From Pelargonium nanum (Eukaryota > Streptophyta > Magnoliopsida > Geraniales > Geraniaceae): 20,604 nt of DNA. The stretch lies in contig JAYMTF010001920.1 in NCBI GenBank assembly GCA_036897485.1, positions 1 through 20,604 on the forward strand, written 5' to 3'. Made by a program: the position numbers and the translations under genes. How positions within the stretch are numbered: the stretch's first letter is position 1; the number at the start of each line of letters is the position of its first letter. This document shows, one piece after another, positions 9,358 through 17,617 of the stretch. A model generated the notes under the pieces. That model was not told the origin of the DNA, did no database searches, and was given only the letters and a program-made list of their open reading frames with translations.

Positions 9358-10995
9358 TTATATTTTAGAATCCTTTTCGGCACTATTAAAAGTTCCCTCA
9401 TCTGATTTCCAGCCATTCTCTTCCATCTCCATCAGCAATCTCTTAGCTTCACTTTCAAATCCCTCATTACGAAGTCCATCTACCATTATTTTATACGTTA
9501 TAGCATCAGGCTTTTCACCCCGGTCAGTCATTTGACTGAACAATATACAGGCATGTTCAAACTTCCCATCTTTGAAAAGCTTGTCTATGATTGTGTTGTA
9601 AAATACAACATCAGGCTTCATCCCTTTGGCCAATACTTCTTTGAAAAGTCCCAAGGCATCCTCAGTCCTTCCAACTTGGCATAAACCTTGAATAATGATT
9701 GCGTAACAAACGATATTAGGAACTATTCCACCATCTTCCATCGTTTGAAGCAATTCCAACGCCTCAAATACTCTATTGTTTTTACACAAGCCACCAAATA
9801 TTATACAATAAGTTTTCCTATTGGGTTGAACTCCCTTGCCAGCCAATTCTCGAAAGATAAGCATGGCCTTGTTCATCTTCCGAGCGTTGAAATATCCACT
9901 GATCAAAACATTATAGATACAGATATTGGGTGAACGGCCCCCTTCCACCATAGAATCGAGCACTTCACGAGCCTTGTCCATTAGCCCCAAGTTACAAAGG
10001 CATTCAATCAAAGCCCGGTGCGCAGGAACATTTGGCCTGACACCAATCCTAACAATTTTACCAAAGAAAGCGAAAGATTCATCAACCCTTTCATTCCTGC
10101 AAAGACATTTCACAATTGCACTACAAATCAGTTTGTCGGGTTTAAAACCTCTTCTTTCCATTTGTTCTAGGAGCCCCATTGCAGCATCCATCATATAATC
10201 GACCACTTCATGAGCATTGTCCATTCGCCCCAAGTTACAAAGGCATTCAATCAAAGCCTGGTGTGCAGGAACATTTGGCCTCACACCATTCCTAACCATT
10301 TTACCAAAGAAAGCGAAAGATTCATCAACCCTTTCATTCCTGCAAAGACATTTCACAATTGCACTACATATCAGTTTGTCGGGTTTAAAACCTCCTCTTT
10401 CCATCTGTTCTAGGAGCCCGATTGCAGCATCCACATTCCCCGCCTTGCTTAAACCCACAATTACAGTTCGGTAAGTGGATTCATTAGGTTGAGAACCTAT
10501 CACAACACCACTTAAATTGTGAAACAATTTGAGAGCATCAACAACATTGCCATCTGAAATCAGACCCATAATCAGACGAGTAAATGTATTTATATTTAGC
10601 GCATACCCGTGTTTAGCAAGGGCTCCTACAAGAGAGAAGCCATAACCAAAATGCTTCAGGTGACAATAAGAGTTAATGGCAATGTCGAAAGTTTTTGAAT
10701 CACAAGGAAGACGAAGCATGCCCATTTCTCTGAATAGAGAGAGCACCGTGGAGTGGTGGCTCCTCCCGACCAGAGACCGGAGTAGGCCGTTGAAATTTTG
10801 GATTGAGAGTAAGGGATCAGCTTCAATCAGTTGATGAAAAACAGAGAGAGCATCAGGTTGTGATTTGGGGGAAATTACCGGATCTGGAGAATTTGGGCTG
10901 CTTGAAATTTGAGAGTACAGAGAAACAGTACCTCTGCCTTGGGCGGCGGCGGCGGCGGCGCAAGGTCCGCCACAGGCTCTCCGCGCGAACATCAT
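9358..10995 (-). CDS. P-class pentatricopeptide repeat (PPR) protein, restorer-of-fertility-like, intronless
   Basis: An intact frame of 545 codons from an ATG at 10995 (a second ATG follows directly) to TAA at 9358-9360. Residues 1-35 are rich in Ala, Arg and Ser, have a GCC-encoded Ala run and no acidic residue until Asp38. That suits a mitochondrial, or possibly plastid, transit peptide. PPR motifs then run from about residue 65 to 532, mostly 35 residues long and of P type (TYN..I.GLCK.G....A..LF..M...G..P[DN]). I place them at 65-99, 100-134, 135-171, 172-206, 207-241, an odd 46-residue unit at 242-287, then 288-322 and on to 498-532, with a 13-residue tail. No E, DYW or SMR domain is seen. 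By family knowledge it should bind organelle RNA for processing, stability or translation. Motif style and local duplication resemble the Rf-like clade; that is inference. The last motif is near the end, so the protein may be C-terminally shortened. Confidence 0.85.
   Translation of the reverse strand: MMFARRACGGPCAAAAAAQGRGTVSLYSQISSSPNSPDPVISPKSQPDALSVFHQLIEADPLLSIQNFNGLLRSLVGRSHHSTVLSLFREMGMLRLPCDSKTFDIAINSYCHLKHFGYGFSLVGALAKHGYALNINTFTRLIMGLISDGNVVDALKLFHNLSGVVIGSQPNESTYRTVIVGLSKAGNVDAAIGLLEQMERGGFKPDKLICSAIVKCLCRNERVDESFAFFGKMVRNGVRPNVPAHQALIECLCNLGRMDNAHEVVDYMMDAAMGLLEQMERRGFKPDKLICSAIVKCLCRNERVDESFAFFGKIVRIGVRPNVPAHRALIECLCNLGLMDKAREVLDSMVEGGRSPNICIYNVLISGYFNARKMNKAMLIFRELAGKGVQPNRKTYCIIFGGLCKNNRVFEALELLQTMEDGGIVPNIVCYAIIIQGLCQVGRTEDALGLFKEVLAKGMKPDVVFYNTIIDKLFKDGKFEHACILFSQMTDRGEKPDAITYKIMVDGLRNEGFESEAKRLLMEMEENGWKSDEGTFNSAEKDSKI
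9945..10430 (-). repeat. 243-bp perfect-frame tandem duplication inside the PPR gene
   Basis: Two adjacent 243-bp units (10188-10430 and 9945-10187) differ at about 12 positions over the roughly 230 bases I aligned by eye. A CCA triplet sits at the same point of each unit (9945, 10188, 10431), suggesting microhomology at the exchange point. The unit is 81 codons, which is two 35-residue PPR motifs plus 11. The paralogue at 12482-13872 has only one copy. Confidence 0.9.
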
Positions 10996-11185
10996 CGTAG
11001 TTGCTAAGAACCCTACTATTTCCGATTGGGGTTTTTGTTGAAATTAGGGGTTTGTGTTTGGTTGCGCATCTAAGGGCTTGTTTGGTTTATCAACTTCAAA
11101 AGTACATAAAGGTAAAATGTTTATAGATATATAGTTGGAATGCGATAAATCTCTGTAAAGAATAAATGTTATGTTTAGTAAACCA

Positions 11186-11894
11186 ATATTTGTAGGAGGT
11201 TCAAAATAAATCTTGAAAAATAAAATTGTTCGGTAAAATTTCACGAAAGTATGAGTGTAACTATAAATTTACTAAATTGTTTGTATATATATATAATATT
11301 AAGGATAATTACATATGAATATTATGTACTTATCACAAAAAATAAAATTGCCCGATAATTATTTTTCAGTCAAATGACTGACCGGGGTGTAAAGCCTAAA
11401 TATTATGTACTTGTCACAAAAAAAAAAAAAAAACTTCCATGACTTTTTTTATCATTAACTTCCATGAGTTAAATGATCCTAGAGAATATGAGTAGATCCA
11501 CACTTTAAGTCTCTACTGTTTACCTTGAGAGGAAACCGGAATAGAATCATTTACATTGTTATCGCGAAATCATGACTTATTCTAAAGTTATCAACTTCTT
11601 TGAGAAGCCCATGAAGAAGAATGGTTTGATAATCATCTTGAGACCCCCTCAATTTGATATTGTTGCACTAGTTGAATTATCGCGCCTTCAACTCGAATTT
11701 AGTCTTCAATTTATGGTCTTATTACACTCAGATGATCCCTTTCGAAGAGGCTTAATAGTTAATGGAATAATTACATCATTTTAGAGCTTTCAAAGAATGA
11801 AAATAACCAAGTGATTCTAGAACAAGACTCGCCTATTTGGGATTCAGCTCAAGGTTTTTGTATCCCGCGATGTGGAATAGTGAAGTGATATAAA
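11186..11894. other. Spacer between the two PPR units; no gene
   Basis: AT-rich spacer with a TA-rich run near 11285-11298 and a 16-base A-run near 11418-11433. A 70-codon plus frame at 11572-11784 has no recognisable family. It also holds the displaced PPR fragment described separately. Confidence 0.55.
11318..11421 (+). repeat. Displaced 37-bp PPR gene fragment between two short direct repeats
   Basis: The plus strand at 11361-11397 matches the reverse complement of 12605-12641 in the PPR pseudogene with one difference, and of the homologous part of the intact gene near 9508-9544 slightly less well. It is therefore in opposite orientation to both genes. It is flanked by copies of AATATTATGTACTT.TCACAAA starting at 11318 and 11399, offset by 81 bases. 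A core of the fragment, CAGTCAAATGACTG, is itself nearly palindromic. Confidence 0.75.
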
Positions 11895-12080
11895 AAAATT
11901 CATTTAGTTATATTGTGAAATCGAAATTCAATGACAGTTTCGCAAACAATTCTGTTGAGTGTAGGGAGAAACTTATTCACAAAATTCATCTAGTGTGACC
12001 CTATAAAATCTCATAACGTTGCCAGTAATATCAAACGTCGCAAGAACTTAGTGGTATCTCACAATGCACCTACACTACGA

Positions 12081-12113
12081 GATTTTTTTTTATAAGCAAA
12101 CGTAACAACAAAT
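12081..12113 (-). mobile_element. Possible very short LINE 3' tail inserted in unit 2
   Basis: A run of T is followed by ATAAGCAAACGTAAC. The reverse complement, GTTACGTTTGCTTAT plus A-run, resembles the 3' end of the retroposon at 14235-14559 (GTAACGTTTGCTGAT plus A-run). The corresponding place in unit 1 (near 8825-8845) lacks the T-run and has unrelated sequence. Too short for certainty. Confidence 0.35.
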
Positions 12114-12481
12114 GCTCGAACATGAGACTTGTAGTGTCAATTCTATCGGGAAGGAAGAAAATCATACAAGCAGTGGAAAACTATCCTAATGTATTAATTT
12201 TCAAGAGAATAATTTGAAGAATGGCATATAGAAGAAGACACAACAAACATGCCTTAGATATTTCAACACATTAAAGCATAACAGTGACATAGCATATAAC
12301 TTTTCCAGAATTGAATAATTGTTTGAGCTAATAAAATTGGATTCAAGTTTTGGATCAAGATTGACAAAGCTGAAGCTACATTGAAGTAAGAGATAAAGGT
12401 AGTTGCTTACTAAGAAAAGTGCTCCAACTGAGACAGTGAAACAATTATTTTCTTGATTCAATTCACTAGCTGCAAGCAAAT

Positions 12482-13872
12482 TCACAACCATCCATACAGT
12501 TTTTTCCAGCCATTCTCTTCCATCTCCATCAGCAATCTCTTAGCTTCACTTTCAAATCCCTCATTACGAAGTCCATCTACCATTATTTTATACGTTTTGG
12601 CATCAGGCTTTACACTCCGGTCAGTCATTTGACTGAAAAATATACGGGCATCTTCAAGCTTCCCATCTTTGAAAAGCCCATCTAAGATTGTGTTGTACAT
12701 TGATAACATTAAAGCACCAGGCTTCTTCCCTTTGGCCAAAGCTTGTTTGAAAAGTGCCAAGGCATCCTCATTCCTCCCAACTTGGCATAAACCTTGCAAA
12801 AAGACTTTGTAACAAACGACATTAGGAACTATTCCACCATCTTCCATCGTTTGAATCAATTCCAACACCTCAGATAGTAATACTCTATTGTCTTTACGCA
12901 ATCCAGCTGATATTGTACAATAAGTCAGCTTGTTGGGTTTAACTCCCTTGCCAATCAATTCTCGAAAGATGAGCATGGCCTTGTTCATCTCCCGAGCCTT
13001 GGAATATCCAATGATCAAATAATTATAGAAACGGATATCGGGTGAAAGGTCCCCTTCCAACATAGAATAGAGCACTTCACGAGCCTTTTCCACTCGTCCA
13101 AAGTGACAAAGGTCTCGAATCAAAACCCGGTACGCAAGAATATTTGGCCTCACACCATTCCTAAACATTTTACCAAAGAAATCGAAAGATTCATCAACCC
13201 TATCATCCCTACAAAGACATTTCACAATTGCACTACATATATTTATGCCGGGCTTAAAACCTCTTCTTTCCATTTCTTCTACGAGCACGATTGCAGCTTC
13301 GGCATTTCCCACATTGCTTAAACCCACAATTACATGAGGGTAAGTGGAGTTATAAGGGTGACAATCTTTCACAAAACCACTTAATTTGGGAAATAATTTG
13401 ACAGCATCAACAACATTGCCATCTGATATCAGGCCAATAATGAGACGAGCAAATGTATATATACTTAGCGCATGACCGTGTTTAGCAAGGGCTCCTAGAA
13501 GAGAGAAGCAATAACCAAAATGCTTCAGGTGACAATAAGAGTCAATGGCATCGTCGAAAGTTTCTGAATCACAAGGAAGACGACGCATGCACTTTTCTCT
13601 GAAATCAGAAAGCACCGAAGAGTGGTAGCTCCTCAAGACCGGAGAACGGAGTAGGCCGTTGAAATTTTGGATTGAGGGTAGCTGGGTAAGGGTTGAGCTT
13701 TAATCAGTAGATGAAAACCAGAGAGAGAAGCAGGTAGTGGTTTTGGGGAAATGAGCGGATCTGGAGAATTTTGGGTGCTTGAGATTTGAGAGTAAACAGA
13801 AACGGTACCTCTGCCTTTGGCGGCGGCGGCGGCGGTGGAAGGTCCGCCACAAGCTCTCCGCGCGAACATCAT
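12482..13872 (-). pseudogene. Frameshifted paralogue of the P-class PPR gene
   Basis: It starts with the same MMFARRACGGP leader at ATG 13872 and follows the intact gene to about residue 60. An 8-bp length difference near 13676-13690 then shifts the frame, and the first frame stops at 13633-13635. The PPR frame resumes and stays open from about 13700 down to TGA 12482-12484, about 384 codons after the shift. No ATG lies at its beginning (the first long-frame codon at 13636 is TTG), so no full protein is made without correction. The paralogue has one copy of the 81-codon block that is doubled in the intact gene. It has in-frame insertions of about 2 and 3 codons (near 12880 and 12705) and lost about 110 bases at its 3' end, so it ends in KKLYGWL. 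Long openness after the shift suggests a fairly recent break. An intron hiding the shift is possible but unusual for this family. Confidence 0.75.
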
Positions 13873-14219
13873 CGTAGTTGCTAAGAACCCTACTCAACTC
13901 TTTAAGGTTGCGACTCTTGCTGAGCTATTTCCGATCGGAGGTTTTGTTGGAATTAGGGTTTGTGTTTGTGTGGAACTGAAGGGTTGCGCATCTAAGGGCT
14001 TGTTTGGTTTATCAACTTCAAAAATATTTACAGGTAAAATGTTTATAGATAGAGCCAGAAGGCAATGAATATTACTAATTACGGAGTAGTAAAGAATAAA
14101 TGTTTTGTTTAGTCTATTGCAAATGTAAATATGTAAAACGATCGAGAAATTAGAATAGTTTGTTACATAAAGTAAAAATATGTATATCTAACTTTAAAGT
14201 CGACCTATAAGACTATTTC

Positions 14220-14574
14220 TTTAACTCTTTGTTTTTTTTATCAGCAAACGTTACTTAATTAATAATCCCCAAAAAAAAAAAAAACAAGTACATACGCCAA
14301 AGAAAAAACAAAAAACAGCTCCAAGAGATGAAAACAAAACACCCATGAATGAGAGCTACTGAGGGAATGATGGAAAAGGACCAATCAAGCCGTCTGAGGT
14401 TTACTCTGATTGTTCATATCACAAAGTTCTTTGATAATCTGATCTTCAAGACCTTGACTAACCAAACCAAGAGTCTTACCCAAATTTCAAGTACGATGAG
14501 TAGCAACTAAGCTTGAGGGATGAATCTTTGAAAAGTCCGGAACAGGAGGAGGAGGCTCATTTAACTCTTTGTTT
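14220..14574 (-). mobile_element. 5'-truncated LINE-type retroposon with perfect 15-bp target duplication
   Basis: TTTAACTCTTTGTTT occurs at 14220-14234 and again at 14560-14574. Between them lies about 325 bp whose minus strand ends GTAACGTTTGCTGAT followed by an A-run (a T-run on the plus strand at 14232-14239). A second T-rich tract, an A14 run on plus at 14270-14283, lies inside the 3' region. This is the signature of target-primed retroposition on the minus strand. The 5' part reads in pieces (for example ELNEPPPPVPDFSK, then GLEDQIIKELCDMNN with stops between), which I do not recognise. It is either a LINE tail or a processed transcript mobilised by a LINE. The perfect duplication suggests a young insertion relative to its surroundings. 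Confidence 0.7.
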
Positions 14575-15300
14575 GCTGCATTTCGAAAACTAATATGAAT
14601 TGAAGGGTATTTAAGTCATTAACCTAACTAAATATCGAGATAAAAATGGAAATGAATATTTTTTCACAAAAGTTACAAGAGCAAAACTCTTACCTCTTGT
14701 GAAAAAATCTTCTACAAGATTTCATGTAAAGTTCAATTGTCTGGAATGAGAGGCTCTTGCAACTAGAAGAACCAAACATATTTTTTGGCTAAATGTGTAT
14801 AAAGTATGGTGACTCAAACAAGCACTAAAAGATTTAAGTTCATATTGTTTGGTTTTGGTCACAGAGGTAAAAGATTTATTTAGGTGACAAAATCATGAAA
14901 AATTATAAAATTATGTGCATAAAAAAGAAGAAATTGAAAAAACAATTTCACAGAAAAAGAGAAAAAAAAGTAACGTCATTTTTTCTAGCCACACGAAAGA
15001 AACATTGGAACAATAAACAAAAAGGGTTAAGTAATTGAAAAAAAAATAGACAAAAAAATGATTTTTCGAAACTGGAGAAAAAAAACGTTACCAACATTTT
15101 TCAGGGCCAAAATTGGCATGAATGCAAAGGTATGACATAAGCAACCCAAGTAGCAAAACAATTTTAAAATTTTCTTACTCCCATTTTTCTGTTAATCTTT
15201 GGTGCATAAATTCTTAACTTTTAATATAAGCTCTAAAATCAATATTTGGAAGTTTATTAACTATTTTGGATAAAAATATTAAGCTTGGATATTAAAATGA
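14575..15300. other. No gene seen; A-rich intergenic
   Basis: A-rich on the plus strand (many A-runs at 14900-15090), with no reading frame or RNA gene that I can support. Confidence 0.55.
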
Positions 15301-15301
15301 A

Positions 15302-15635
15302 ATTTAAGAGATCAAATTAAGTTCAAACACGGAAAACTAATTTCACAGATCGGGAGAGGTTTACACCGGTGCCCCTGATTTGTTCTATGGCTCGGTATCC
15401 ATTGTAAGTGGTCCCGTTAGGTTTGAAAGAGAGTTCCTTGAATTTTTAGAATTGTTGCTTTTATTTACTTGTTTTACTTTTACTTTGGTTTCTAGTTTTC
15501 TTTCTGCCTTTAGTATTGGTTATTTTGCTCGTTGTTTAGTTTGTTGGTTTGGTTCCACTTCTTAGTGTTCAGCCTAATAAAATGTATGTAAAAAAAAATT
15601 GGTAAAAAAAAAATGTCATTTAAGGGACCAAATTA
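15302..15635 (+). mobile_element. Probable retroposed segment with A-tail and imperfect flanking duplication
   Basis: ATTTAAGAGATCAAATTA near 15302 and ATTTAAGGGACCAAATTA near 15618 flank about 300 bp and differ at two of 18 positions. The segment ends in AATAAA (15576-15581) followed 10 bases later by an A-run at 15590-15598 and a second at 15604-15613. The plus frame 15380-15565 (RFEREFLEFLELLLLF...) is open but unrecognised. The pattern fits an older LINE tail or processed transcript. The flanks could also be diverged copies of a dispersed repeat. Confidence 0.4.
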
Positions 15636-15638
15636 GGC

Positions 15639-16012
15639 ATTTACCATCTTAAGAGATGTTTAATTTCCACAAAATTAAGAGACAAACTCCAAGCAAGAAA
15701 CTGGACTCACTATGGCAAACTATAGTCCTTCAATCAACTCCCAACCCAACAGGATTTCAAAATTACAGGAAACCATAATACATAAACACAAAATTGCATA
15801 ATACAAACATAACATATCAAACCATTCCCTTACAAACAAATCCACAAAGTGGACTCCAAAAGAGATAAAAGTCCTAGCCTAGCTAGTCCCAAACACACCC
15901 ATCCATATCAAGATCATAGAAAAAACACACACACACCCAAGTAACAAAAACTAGCACCCAAACATATAGTTACATATACATTTGTGACATATATATGTAT
16001 GTGTCCCAAAAC
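15639..16012 (-). other. Probable 3' UTR and downstream flank of the PM19-like gene
   Basis: Directly after the stop codon on the minus strand. It contains an AC-rich microsatellite near 15925-15940 and T-rich minus-strand sequence. I see no canonical AATAAA on the minus strand, so the polyadenylation point is not located. Confidence 0.4.
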
Positions 16013-16736
16013 CTAAACCCTGCTTGTTGCGGTGCCTTTGTGCATCGGATCCACGCCGGTCCCGGCTCCCATCCCGTACTCATTGTCCCGGTAACCGGGA
16101 CCGTACTTGCTGCTGAACACCCCGGCATGAATCAGCACAAGATACAAGAGTTGAGTGAAGAACAAAATGATCACAAAAGCCTCAAGCACCCTCAGCCTCC
16201 ATCCCCTGTAGCCTCCAATGTTGATGTGCTTGCACGCCAATCCAAAGGCCAGAGCTGTGAGAGCCCAAGCGATGAGGGACGTCGATGCAGCGGCCGCGAG
16301 ACTGTCGTTTCTCCAAGCCCTGATGTGGTTGCCACCGGCCAGTTTGGAAGCCACACCCACAACCGCAGCCAATATGGAGAATATCAGAAAAAACATGGTT
16401 GCACCATTCCCTCCAAAACCTACACAACACGTACCATTAATATTTTAGAAAAGGACGCTCAACAGTACACTCATGAAAAGAGGTGAAAGTGAAGGTTTAA
16501 CTGTAAAAAAACTTCGATTGAAGATTAGTCTGAGTGTGATAAAACGGCTTAAAAGTGTCAACTGCGAGTGTGCGATGGTACAGAGAAGGAGAAGAAGAAA
16601 TGAACTTACTGGGATGGTTGGTCTGGCCATTGATGAACCTGTTGAGACACCAACTAGCGAAACCAAGAACAATGAGGTACATGATCAGGTTCAGAAACAT
16701 CAATGGAGCTGCAATGTTCCTTCCAACTGTAGCCAT
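16013..16736 (-). CDS. PM19L: PM19-like plasma-membrane protein, AWPM-19 family, two exons
   Basis: Exon 1 is 16610-16736 (ATG at 16736) and exon 2 is 16013-16419, ending in TAG at 16013-16015. The 190-bp intron (16420-16609) has GTAAGT and TTGTGTAG borders, and the join makes a Ser codon at residue 43, giving 177 residues. The start MATVGRNIAAPLMFLNLIMY and the WCLNRFINGQTNHP block are typical of AWPM-19 proteins, as is HIRAWR.DSLAAAASTSLIAW. Four hydrophobic helices lie near residues 9-31, 51-71, 82-108 and 121-144, followed by a Gly/Asp-rich hydrophilic tail. Members of this family were first found as an ABA-induced wheat plasma-membrane polypeptide, and a rice member is reported to transport abscisic acid. 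Arabidopsis PM19L genes act in seeds and stress. ABA-related function here is inferred from family and promoter. The reading frame looks intact and the length is normal for the family. Confidence 0.92.
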
Positions 16737-16844
16737 CTTCGAAAACTAAAGAAACAAACTGGTTCTTGAATATCTCTAGCAACTTCAGTACTGTGTTGAG
16801 CTGTTGATATATGGTAATTGGTAAGAGCTAGAGGGTTTCAAGTG

Positions 16845-16945
16845 AAGCTATATAAAGAGGAAGGTGATGATGAGTGCAGTGAGGGTATTGGATACGTGTC
16901 AACCAATCAGGAACTGCATGTGAACAGCTGGTGGGACACTTGTCA
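16845..16945 (-). promoter_or_regulatory. Promoter of the PM19-like gene: TATA box, ABRE, RY and DPBF-type motifs
   Basis: On the minus strand TATATAG sits at 16848-16854, about 115 bases before the ATG. Further upstream are ACGTGTC (16894-16900, plus-strand orientation), a full match to the ABRE consensus ACGTGKC; CCAAT at 16902-16906; CATGCA on the minus strand (16915-16920), an RY core bound by B3 factors of the ABI3/FUS3/LEC2 group; and ACACTTG (16936-16942), a DPBF/ABI5-type ACACNNG site. The ABRE is about 40 bases from the TATA box. Motif identities are known plant elements; their use in this gene is inferred. Confidence 0.6.
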
Positions 16946-17347
16946 GCTTGTTTGGCCTAGGTTGTAATAAAATGAAAAAAGAATAGTAAAGAAACGGTGC
17001 ACTTGCATTATCCAGTAGAGGTAAGGGGCTAGGACAAGGACACATCATTGTCATCAACACCCAATGCAGATACAGCATATATACTGTATTTTATTAGTAA
17101 ATCTCAGTGTGGTATGCTCTTAGCTCTACACTTGCCTTTTGCTTTGATAAGGAGATTCTTGATGGGTCATGAGCTCTGGATATGGCCTTAATTCATAACT
17201 CGGCCCTTTAGTCCATATATACTTTGATTGGCTCAATATTCCTACGTTAAGCAAGATTTGCATAAATTTGGAAGAAGGAAGATATATATATGTGTGTGTA
17301 TAAGAGGTACAGATACGTGATACATTAACATGAAGCACATATCAAGA
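16946..17347. other. Distal promoter or intergenic region; no gene
   Basis: No coding signal. It contains a TATATATATGTGTGTGT microsatellite near 17283-17299. Some of it may belong to the upstream control region of the PM19-like gene. Confidence 0.5.
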
Positions 17348-17430
17348 CATGTTGAGTCAAACAGTTTAAACGCTTTGAATTCTCTTTAATGTCTCGAGTT
17401 TTAATCTTCTTGTCGATAACCTATGACACA
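17348..17430 (+). mobile_element. Degraded second copy of the tRNA-derived SINE
   Basis: Aligns with the head of the SINE at 6108: both read CATGTTGAG, then CAA..AGTT.., AACG.TTTGAATT, GTCTC.AGTT and CTTGTCGA in the same order and spacing. The B box is mutated (GAGTTTTAATC instead of AAGTTCGAGCC), so it should be transcriptionally dead. The body and tail beyond about 17430 cannot be followed. Confidence 0.55.
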
Positions 17431-17617
17431 CATAGTATTGCCATCTTTCAATAGGTTTATTGGCTCACAAGCTTGATATATAACACTCCGGCAGAAAATA
17501 AAGCAGATTATGTGGAAGAGATAATGGCATTTTACATCTAATCTTTAGCCTCCAAAGTAATGCCTACTATATTTAACCATGGGCAAGAAAATATTGGCCC
17601 CGTATTTTAGTCTCAGA

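Larger units (their letters stand above)
8640..11185 (-). repeat. Segmental tandem duplication, unit 1 (intact PPR locus)
   Basis: Homology with unit 2 runs beyond the coding region on both sides. Downstream of the gene it reaches about 8640 (compare CCAGTAATATCAAACGTC near 8764 with the copy near 12020). Upstream it reaches about 11185 (compare GGTAAAATGTTTATAGATA near 11111 with the copy near 14032). The whole gene with short flanks was therefore duplicated in tandem, in the same orientation. Borders are approximate. Confidence 0.75.
11895..14115 (-). repeat. Segmental tandem duplication, unit 2 (broken PPR locus)
   Basis: Second unit of the duplication described at 8640-11185. It keeps a 32-base stretch of 5' leader (about 13894-13925, starting CAACTCTTTAAGG) that unit 1 lacks, with a CT shared at the junction. 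That fits a small deletion in unit 1. It also carries a short T-run insertion near 12081 that unit 1 lacks. Confidence 0.75.

Noticed and set aside
12482-13636. A stand-alone 384-codon PPR gene.
   Set aside because: The first codon is TTG, and the upstream homologous leader is in another frame with an 8-bp length difference. It is the rear part of a frameshifted paralogue.
13660-13692. The plus strand reads TTTGGATTGA..G.AGCT, similar to plant miR159, making the PPR pseudogene transcript look like a miR159 target.
   Set aside because: The match breaks at the position opposite the cleavage site and at several later positions. The first part is simply conserved PPR coding sequence shared with the intact copy, so I treat it as coincidence.
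13817-14068. Plus-strand open frame with an Ala-rich start opposite the pseudogene leader.
   Set aside because: It is the antisense image of the GCC-rich leader and 5' region, with no family features.
15995-16769. Several plus-strand frames across the PM19-like gene.
   Set aside because: They are shadows of the spliced minus-strand gene, which explains the region fully.
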